Shown: positions 44,241 through 50,485 of the stretch, piece after piece
How the letters are laid out: each line of letters begins with the position of its first letter
Position numbering within the stretch: the stretch's first letter is position 1
From: Planctomycetota bacterium
GTDB taxonomy: Bacteria > Planctomycetota > UBA1135 > GCA-002686595
Length of the DNA: 64,000 bases
Reading direction: 5' to 3'
Assembly (NCBI GenBank): GCA_014237855.1
Contig: JABACD010000015.1
Coordinates: 1-64,000 of the forward strand
Translations under genes and position numbers: made by a program
Notes under the pieces: model-generated
What the model was told of the DNA's origin: nothing
The model's input: only the letters and a program-made list of their open reading frames with translations
The model's database searches: none

Positions 44241-45775
44241 GTTCGCCCGCCCGCGCGGCTGAGCTTCTCCCAGACCTCGCCTAGCTCGACCTTGGCCCAC
44301 AGGCCCAGTCCCTTCCAGTGTGCCGGTGAGATCTTCCGGCGGCCCCGGCCGAAGTTATCGGTCATGCAGCGCCAGCCGAGATTGCGCTTGCCATAGGTGC
44401 CCCTGCTCTGGCGCTTGCGCGCAATGTGAACGAGGCGGCGATTGGTGAGCTTCATCAATCGGAAGGCCATCCGGGCCGGCAGGATGTTGCGACCAAAGGG
44501 CGGTTCGGCCAGCTCCTCGACATCGACTTGTGGACCGTGAACCACGCCCAGGTAGTACATGGCCGTGTCGAGGTAGAAGGCCACCGCGGAGAGCTCGGCA
44601 TCGCCGAACAGCTCGTACTTGTCCTTGTAGAGCGCCTCGAAGTACCTGGGATAGGATCGCGTGAACCTGGCGTTGTGAGCCGCAATTGCGCTATCGAGGC
44701 CGGGCTCATCCAGCGCTTGCTTGAGGTCCTTATCGATCAAGTTCGCGGTGGCGAAGCTCGAGATTGCACAGTGATCCAGACCCGGGCTGTAGAAAGGGTC
44801 TATGAATGCAGCAGCGTCTCCGACCAGTGCCCAGCCCCGATCCATGTACTGCGTTGATCGATAGGCCAGGTGTTCGTAGGAGCGAAAGTCGTCGGTGTCG
44901 AGCTGCGCACCCTTGAGCAGGTCACCCAGTCCGTCGCAGCTGCGCAGGAAGGACTCGTAGCGCTCGTGCTTGGCACCCTCGCGCGGCATCTCGAACAGCC
45001 GGCGATCTCGAACGAGGCCGATGCTGGTCTCCCCGTCTACCAGCGGTATCACCCAGCACCACCAGCCGTGTCCCATGAAGTGATTGGTGCACAGGCGGCG
45101 CGAGGCGGGGATGTAGTGCAGTGCCGATTCCTCACGTACGTCGCGACCGAGGACTTCCTGACTGTCCAGGCTGGTGACACCACGCCAGCGGCTCCACGAA
45201 GCGGCGGTGGGGTGGTCATCGAAGCGCTCGATTACTCCCAGCTTGCGTCCCAGCCAGCAGCGCTTGCCGCTGGCGTCCACCACCCAACGGGCCGTCACCT
45301 CTAGCTCTCCATCCTCGCCCTCGATGGTGAGACGGCTCTTGGGCCACTCTTGCTCGAACTTCTTCACCTTGGCGGGGCGCAAGACCTCCGTGCCCTCTGC
45401 CTGACACATATCCAGAAGAGACTGGTCCAGGCGCGAGCGGTCGAGCTGGTAGCTCGGCAGGGAGGGGATCAGCTCGGAGCTGACCTCTGAGCATTCGGCC
45501 AGGCTGCGTTCACTTCCATCGCCGAACCAGAAGCGCAGCCCCATCTTGTGCAGATGCTCACGGGCGAGGAGTTCGTGCAGTCGAAGGACGTGGCTGAGGA
45601 AGAATGACGAGAGCTCGGTCGTGGCCTCACCGACCTTCTTGTCGAACTTCGACGTCTTCTCGACAACAAGGATCCTGGCGGTTGGATTCCAGCGCCGCAG
45701 GAGAAGTGCGGTCGAGCTCCCGGTGAGGGCTCCACCGATCACAACCACGTCGTAGTGTTTGCTTGCTTCCTTCAT
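44237..45775 (-). CDS. Flavin-dependent halogenase-like oxidoreductase
   Basis: A 512-residue flavoprotein. FAD motif VVVIGGALTGSSTALLL (about 9-25), a KVGEATTELSSFFL segment matching the GES region of flavin halogenases, Lys77 in HKMGLRFWFG near the position of PrnA Lys79, the WCWVIP hexamer (W239) of the WxWxIP type, and GDAAAFIDPFYSPGLDH. The motif set is that of tryptophan-halogenase-like enzymes, though members in pigment clusters may be hydroxylases or dehydrogenases. An ATG at 45814 would add 13 residues. It opens the minus-strand operon with the two dehydratases and resembles only distantly the flavoprotein at 37834. Confidence 0.75.
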   Translation of the reverse strand: MKEASKHYDVVVIGGALTGSSTALLLRRWNPTARILVVEKTSKFDKKVGEATTELSSFFLSHVLRLHELLAREHLHKMGLRFWFGDGSERSLAECSEVSSELIPSLPSYQLDRSRLDQSLLDMCQAEGTEVLRPAKVKKFEQEWPKSRLTIEGEDGELEVTARWVVDASGKRCWLGRKLGVIERFDDHPTAASWSRWRGVTSLDSQEVLGRDVREESALHYIPASRRLCTNHFMGHGWWCWVIPLVDGETSIGLVRDRRLFEMPREGAKHERYESFLRSCDGLGDLLKGAQLDTDDFRSYEHLAYRSTQYMDRGWALVGDAAAFIDPFYSPGLDHCAISSFATANLIDKDLKQALDEPGLDSAIAAHNARFTRSYPRYFEALYKDKYELFGDAELSAVAFYLDTAMYYLGVVHGPQVDVEELAEPPFGRNILPARMAFRLMKLTNRRLVHIARKRQSRGTYGKRNLGWRCMTDNFGRGRRKISPAHWKGLGLWAKVELGEVWEKLSRAGGRT

Positions 45776-46259
45776 GGGCACAGGACCCTCCCCTTGTAGC
45801 GAGCTCGAGTGCACGCAAGGGGACCCGGCTTGGTGAGAGCATCAGGTCTCCTCCGAGAACCGCAGAACGGGCTTCTTGAGGAGGCAATCATGCGCCGGAA
45901 GTCTAACTACCTCCGGTCAGCACGGAACAGAGGCCGGCGGTAGGAATCAGCTGACCGGACTTCCCTACCCTTTCGTGGCGAGGTCGACCGCCTCAATCCC
46001 TGTGACGACCATCTCGGGTTCTTCACCGCTCAGGCGCTCGAGTGTCAGGACTGCGGCAAGCGGCAGGCCGGGCTTGCCGACTCGCAAGGGTCGTGTCACG
46101 AGCAGGGCAAGGGACACATCAACAGACAGGCCGGTGGGCTGCCGCAGGTGTCGGCGTGGGTGACAGGGATCAAGGCTGGCTTTGATCCCTGCTGACCTCA
46201 GTCTCCCGGCTCCCGCACGAGGCTTCTTCGAGCCCGCTCAAACCCCACTGAGAGCGAGA
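45776..46259. other. Intergenic between pigment-like locus and tRNA-Ser
   Basis: About 480 bases with no clear gene. The one frame with protein-like composition is on the minus strand at 45965-46117 (listed separately). No hairpin of note. It should contain the promoter of the 44237-45775 operon. Confidence 0.4.
45965..46117 (-). CDS. Possible small ORF or gene remnant
   Basis: A 50-codon frame from a GTG at 46117 to TAG at 45965 reads like a protein fragment (LRVGKPGLPLAAVLTLERLS, then EMVVTGIEAVDLATKG), and its third codon positions are GC-rich like the neighbours. The frame stays open upstream towards the tRNA without an ATG, so this may be the 3' end of a decayed gene. No family recognised. 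Confidence 0.2.
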   Translation of the reverse strand: MSLALLVTRPLRVGKPGLPLAAVLTLERLSGEEPEMVVTGIEAVDLATKG

Positions 46260-46347
46260 TGGCGGAGGCGGAGGGATTTGAACCCCCGGTGCCTTGCGAC
46301 ACGTCGGTTTTCAAAACCGGTGCATTCAGCCGCTCTGCCACGCCTCC
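46260..46347 (-). tRNA. tRNA-Ser(UGA)
   Basis: Read from 46347 on the minus strand: acceptor stem GGAGGCG pairs with CGCCTCC, the anticodon arm CCGGT-TTTGAAA-ACCG gives UGA, there is a long serine-type variable arm, a T-arm GGTTCAAATCC, discriminator G and encoded CCA. It reads UCA and related codons. Confidence 0.95.
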
Positions 46348-46524
46348 GCTCGGGGGGGGAGGGTAGCCAGCGCACGAGGGTGGTGGCAAGAGCCTGCTTC
46401 GACCTCCTGAGCTTGACATGGGCTAGTTGCGGGACAATTCGAGGTCCAGCGGCGGGAACCAAGGCCCTGGGGGGGTCGAGTACCGAGGACGATCTGCCGA
46501 AATGGGTGTCGAAGGAGCACCGAG

Positions 46525-47334
46525 ATGATCACCGAAACAGCCACCCCGAAGAGAGTCTCTGAGCCGGCCTCACCCCAGTCCACGCTTTGCGCTGGTCCCG
46601 ATGCTCTCGAGCCCGAGGGGTCGGCGCGGGCCTGGATGGAGCGCATGCGGACGAGCCCAGGCCTCCTCGACTACTGCTACTTCACTGCTCGGACGAATCT
46701 GGCGGTGCTCGAACGTGCTGTGAAGCGTGCGGGCAAGGCCCCGCGGGTGGTCGACATTGGTTGCGGGCGGAAGCCCTTTCAGAAGCTCTTTCCTGCTGAG
46801 GCCAACTACTTCGGTATCGACTTCGACGAGCGTACCCGGGCGGATCTTGTGCATGACCTCAGCGAGCCACTTCCGTTACCGCACGGTATGGCAGATGTGG
46901 TGATTCTCTCGGAGGTCATCGAGCATGTTAGTGACCCCGAGCTAGTGGTGGCCGAGGCAGCGAGGCTGCTGAAGCCCGGTGGAGAGCTCTACCTCTCGGC
47001 CCCCTTCGCCTTTCCGATTCATGGACGGCCCTGGGACTACCAGCGCTTTACTGACTACTTCTACCGCCGATTGAGTGAGCGCCACCCGCTCCGGTTGGTG
47101 GAGCTGCAGGCATCGAACAACGTGTTCTCGACACCGCTGTTGCTCTGCAATCAGGTCCTCCTGTCGGTCCCCCGAGTGCCGATGATCTTGAAGCACCTCG
47201 GCTGGGGAGCCATCAATGCCGTGGCAGGCATGCTCGAGATCATGGGAACGCCCTGGTCAGAAGGTAATGACCGACTGGGCCTGTTCCTGCGCATGAATCC
47301 CAGCGGATACGCCATGCGCTTTCGCAAGATCTAG
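46525..47334 (+). CDS. SAM-dependent methyltransferase (class I, type 11)
   Basis: A 269-residue class I methyltransferase. Motif I is VVDIGCGRKPFQKLF (about 75-89), an acidic GIDFDE end of strand 2 follows, then ADVVILSEVIEHVSDPELV (about 127-145) and LLKPGGELYLSAPF (about 152-165). An AAGGAG ribosome-binding site at 46512-46517 stands seven bases before the ATG. The substrate is unknown. It follows the pigment-like locus by 750 bases and a tRNA, so a tailoring role is possible but not shown. It is convergent with the DUF151 gene, and both stops share the palindrome CTAG at 47331-47334. Confidence 0.87.
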   Translation: MITETATPKRVSEPASPQSTLCAGPDALEPEGSARAWMERMRTSPGLLDYCYFTARTNLAVLERAVKRAGKAPRVVDIGCGRKPFQKLFPAEANYFGIDFDERTRADLVHDLSEPLPLPHGMADVVILSEVIEHVSDPELVVAEAARLLKPGGELYLSAPFAFPIHGRPWDYQRFTDYFYRRLSERHPLRLVELQASNNVFSTPLLLCNQVLLSVPRVPMILKHLGWGAINAVAGMLEIMGTPWSEGNDRLGLFLRMNPSGYAMRFRKI

Positions 47335-47879
47335 AAGTCCGGCAGGCCAGGCGGAGACTCAGGCGGAGACTCGGGCGGCTGGTCTGAAGAGGGCCCGATG
47401 GAGTCCCCGTCGAGGGAGTCCTTGCCCTGGTCCGTACGAACAAGCTCCAGGATCGACTCCGAGACTCGCAGCGGGCAGCGCGCCCGGATCGCCAGGGCAA
47501 TGGAATCGGAGGGGCGTGCGTCGAGCTCCCCGAGGAGCTCGCCTGACTCGTTCTCGAGGATCAAGCGTGCGTAGAAGGTGTTCTTGCGGACATCGACGAT
47601 GTCCACCGAGGCAAGTCGTGCACCGAGCGTAGCGATGGCCTCGTGCAGCAACTCGTGGGTCATCGGTCGCTCGGTCTTGAGGCCGGTCACGATCCGCTGG
47701 ATCTCCGAGGCCTCCGGGTACCCGATCACGATTGGGAAGCTGCGTTCTCCCTGGACCTCGCGAAGGTAGATGTACTGGGGCGCTGACAGGGAGTGATCAC
47801 GAAGGACAATCCGTCCCAGCTCGATCTCGACCATCTGGCCGTCCTCGTGCGGGGTGCCGTTGGTGGGCTCGGGGGTCAA
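47331..47879 (-). CDS. Bifunctional nuclease family protein (DUF151)
   Basis: A 182-residue protein whose core (about 16-135) is the DUF151/bifunctional-nuclease domain: VEIELGRIVLRD, a YLREVQGERSFPIVIG strand pair, and the family's ARPSDSIALAIRARCPL segment. A Pro/Ser-rich acidic tail follows with a short repeat. Plant and bacterial relatives cleave DNA or RNA, but cellular roles are unclear. I chose TTG at 47879 because GGAGG lies six bases upstream and the start overlaps the zinc-ribbon gene's stop (TTGA); the first in-frame ATG is at 47834, just before the domain. Confidence 0.85.
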   Translation of the reverse strand: MTPEPTNGTPHEDGQMVEIELGRIVLRDHSLSAPQYIYLREVQGERSFPIVIGYPEASEIQRIVTGLKTERPMTHELLHEAIATLGARLASVDIVDVRKNTFYARLILENESGELLGELDARPSDSIALAIRARCPLRVSESILELVRTDQGKDSLDGDSIGPSSDQPPESPPESPPGLPDF

Positions 47880-48379
47880 GACAGACCTCCTCTGTCGGTT
47901 GGGACGTAAGGGGAGAGGCTCGAAGGCGAGCGGGAGTCCAAGACGAGCGGCTCCAGGGGTCGGTCGCCTTCCTCGACGAACTTCCATGTGCTGGCATCGA
48001 TGTCGGTGTAGCCACACGAGCTGCAGCGCAGCCCGGTCAGCTCCTGCTCCCGGATAGGCTCGAGGGTCTGCCGGGTGCAGTCCGGACAGCGCCGATCGGG
48101 GTGAGCCGGAAAGAAGACCGAGGTCAGAATCCAGACGATGGGGACCGCTCCGACCAGCACCAGCAAGATCGTGAAGAACTCCCCGGGCGCGAAGCGCACC
48201 AGCAGGAGGCCCACGACGATGGCGCCCAGGATCAGGGGTGCGACCAGCCAGGATGCCTTCTCGATCCAGCCCGGGGCCCTGCCGTGCACCGCGGTGGCCC
48301 CGGTGGGGGATTCCTCCAGCACGAACTTGGTGACAGCGGGGGCCTTCTCGGATGAGTGGGACGGGCTACTGGTGGGCAC
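47876..48379 (-). CDS. Membrane protein with C-terminal zinc ribbon
   Basis: A 167-residue protein with a polar N-terminus, two adjacent transmembrane helices (about 44-64 and 68-92) and a four-cysteine ribbon (CPDC at about 99-102 and CSSCG at about 119-123). The tail is Ser/Pro-rich. The ribbon faces the same side as the N-terminus, presumably the cytoplasm. Such short proteins are common and uncharacterised. It is coupled to the DUF151 gene downstream by a four-base overlap and is divergent from the asparaginase gene. Confidence 0.75.
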   Translation of the reverse strand: MPTSSPSHSSEKAPAVTKFVLEESPTGATAVHGRAPGWIEKASWLVAPLILGAIVVGLLLVRFAPGEFFTILLVLVGAVPIVWILTSVFFPAHPDRRCPDCTRQTLEPIREQELTGLRCSSCGYTDIDASTWKFVEEGDRPLEPLVLDSRSPSSLSPYVPTDRGGLS

Positions 48380-48515
48380 GCTGGCAGTGTACTTCCTGGT
48401 CCAGGGAAATTCGGAGTCTCTGCGCCGAAAGGCGCCCTGGACTTTCTTGGTACAGGCTCAGCCTCCACCCAACACCTGAATCCTGTGCGGCTGATGTAGG
48501 ATCTTGGGCTGCACC

Positions 48516-49580
48516 ATGCTGATCGACCCCCAATCCTCCCGGCCCTCGGCCGATGACCGGCCCGAGGGCACGGCCAATGACTATCCCGAGAACCCGATCC
48601 TGGTCCGGGTTCTTCGTGGGGAGCGGGTCGAGTCGGTGCATCGCGGAGCCTGGGCCTTGGTCGATGTCGAGGGTGGGCTGCTCGAGGGAAGAGGCGCCAC
48701 TGACTTCCCGATCTTTGCCCGCAGCTCGACCAAGGCCCTGCAGGCCCTGCCCCTGATCGAGTCGGGTGCGGCGGATCAGCTGTGCTTCACAACCGAAGAG
48801 CTGGCCCTGGCCCTGGCCTCTCACTTCGGGGAAGACTGCCACACGCGGGTGGTCGCTGGTCTTCTCGGCCGCCTCGGCCTGGGGCCCCAGGACCTGCGCT
48901 GTGGTTCCCATCGACCCTTGAGCCATGACGTGAGCTTCGACCTGCGTCGGCAAGGCCACGAGCCGAGCACCCTGCACAACAACTGCTCCGGCAAGCACGC
49001 CGGATTCCTCGCGCTGGCTCAGTACCTCGGCGAACCGACGGCAAGCTACATCGATCCCGAGTCGAGGGGCCAGCGGTTGATCCGCGAGACCGTGCTCGAC
49101 ATGACTGGCTGTTCTGAAGAGGAGCTCTCGATCGCCGTGGATGGCTGCAGCGCTCCGACATTTCGGCTGTCGCTGGAGAGGCTGGCTCGGGGCTTTGCGC
49201 GCTTTGCCAACCCTCACGGCCTCGAGCCTGACCGTCGCGCGGCCTGCGAGCGCCTGGCAGAGGCGGCGGCCGCTCACCCTGAACTGATCGGGAGCACCCG
49301 CAATCAGATCTGTAGTGCCATTGCCCGAGTGACCCAGGGGCGGCTCTTTCCGAAGATCGGCGCAGAAGCGGTCTACGTGATCGGCGAGCGCGGCGGAGAC
49401 CGTGCCCTGGCCATCAAGATGGACGACGGCAACAAGCGCGGACTGCACGCCCTGATCCTGCACCTCCTGCGACGCTTCTCCCTGGCCAACGAGCAAGAGC
49501 TGGCCGAGCTCTCTACCTGGGACGCGGGTCCGCTCAAGAACTACGCGGGACTCGAAGTGGGGCGAATGGAGGTGCTCTGA
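48516..49580 (+). CDS. Asparaginase family (type II, PF06089) protein
   Basis: A 354-residue protein matching the thermolabile/rhizobial-type L-asparaginase family (PF06089): VHRGAWALVD start, FARSSTKALQALPL (about 68-81), LHNNCSGKHAGFL (about 161-173), VDGCSAPTF (about 211-219) and IKMDDGNKRGLHALIL (about 305). Conserved Ser/Lys and Cys residues of the family are present. It would split asparagine into aspartate and ammonia in the cytoplasm. The frame also opens at a TTG at 48504; I chose the ATG at 48516. The last base of its stop is the first of the nnrD start (TGATG). Confidence 0.88.
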   Translation: MLIDPQSSRPSADDRPEGTANDYPENPILVRVLRGERVESVHRGAWALVDVEGGLLEGRGATDFPIFARSSTKALQALPLIESGAADQLCFTTEELALALASHFGEDCHTRVVAGLLGRLGLGPQDLRCGSHRPLSHDVSFDLRRQGHEPSTLHNNCSGKHAGFLALAQYLGEPTASYIDPESRGQRLIRETVLDMTGCSEEELSIAVDGCSAPTFRLSLERLARGFARFANPHGLEPDRRAACERLAEAAAAHPELIGSTRNQICSAIARVTQGRLFPKIGAEAVYVIGERGGDRALAIKMDDGNKRGLHALILHLLRRFSLANEQELAELSTWDAGPLKNYAGLEVGRMEVL

Positions 49581-50485
49581 TGGATCGTGGAGCGAACGAG
49601 ATCTTGAGGCGAACGCAGCCCTTGCCGCCTCTGGCGCAGGATGCTCACAAGGGCACCGCTGGTCGGATCCTCTGCCTGGCGGGGTCGGAGACGATGCCGG
49701 GTGCCGCGATCTTGGTCGTGCGAGCTGCCCAGCGTGCCGGTGCGGGGCTCGTGACGCTGGCGACCTTTGACAGGAGCATCATCACGTCTACATCGATCGC
49801 CGCACCTGAGGCTGTCTACCTGGACCTCAGTCGATCAAAAGACCTGGTCGCGGGAAGACTCCCTACTCAACTGAACGGGCGTGATGACGACGTGCGTCTC
49901 GCCGGGCCAGGGCTGGGGAAGGGAGGGCGCACGGACGAGCTGATGCGCCGCCTGATCGCGGATGACTTCGACGGTCCTCTGGTCTTGGATGCCGATGGGC
50001 TCAACGTGATCAGGGAGTTTCCCGAGATCCTGCCGGAGGCTCGCTGCCAGCTTGTGGTCACTCCGCACCCCGGAGAGGCAGCGCGGCTGCTCGGTTGCGA
50101 GCGGCTGCCGGCGGATGAGGCCGGCCGTATCGACTGTGCTCTGAGAATCGCCAGCTCCACGAGCTCCATCTGCGTTCTCAAGGGGCATGGGACTGTGGTG
50201 ACCGATGGTGAGCGAGTGTTTGTCAGCTCCACCGGGAATCCTGGGATGGCCACAGCTGGTTCGGGTGATGTGCTCACGGGAGTGGTCGCCGCCTACCTGG
50301 CCAGTTGCCGTCGGCAGGAGTGCGAGGAGTGGGGTCACTTCGAGGCGGTCTGTAGCGCTGTGCACGTACACGGGCTCGCGGGAGATCTGGCCGCCGAACA
50401 GGAAGGCCAGCGTGGCATGATCGCCTCTTCTCTTCTGGACTACCTCTGCAATGCCCAAGAGCGCTTCGACGAGTCAGCCGACTAG
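49580..50485 (+). CDS. nnrD: ADP/ATP-dependent NAD(P)H-hydrate dehydratase
   Basis: A 301-residue ribokinase-fold protein of the NnrD/CARKD family, which repairs hydrated NAD(P)H. Motifs are HKGTAGRILCLAGS (about 23-36), LVLDADGLNVI (about 134-144), VVTPHPGEAARLLG (about 155-168), VLKGHGTVV (about 195) and the catalytic GNPGMATAGSGDVLTGV (about 219-235). The epimerase half (NnrE) that is often fused to it is absent here. It is coupled to the asparaginase gene by one base and overlaps the HEAT-protein gene by 35 bases. The surrounding overlaps suggest a three-gene operon. Confidence 0.92.
   Translation: MDRGANEILRRTQPLPPLAQDAHKGTAGRILCLAGSETMPGAAILVVRAAQRAGAGLVTLATFDRSIITSTSIAAPEAVYLDLSRSKDLVAGRLPTQLNGRDDDVRLAGPGLGKGGRTDELMRRLIADDFDGPLVLDADGLNVIREFPEILPEARCQLVVTPHPGEAARLLGCERLPADEAGRIDCALRIASSTSSICVLKGHGTVVTDGERVFVSSTGNPGMATAGSGDVLTGVVAAYLASCRRQECEEWGHFEAVCSAVHVHGLAGDLAAEQEGQRGMIASSLLDYLCNAQERFDESAD

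Noticed and set aside
46182..46562. 126-codon plus frame across the second tRNA
   Set aside because: Contains the [18 protein letters not shown] artefact that arises from translating a tRNA-Ser gene.
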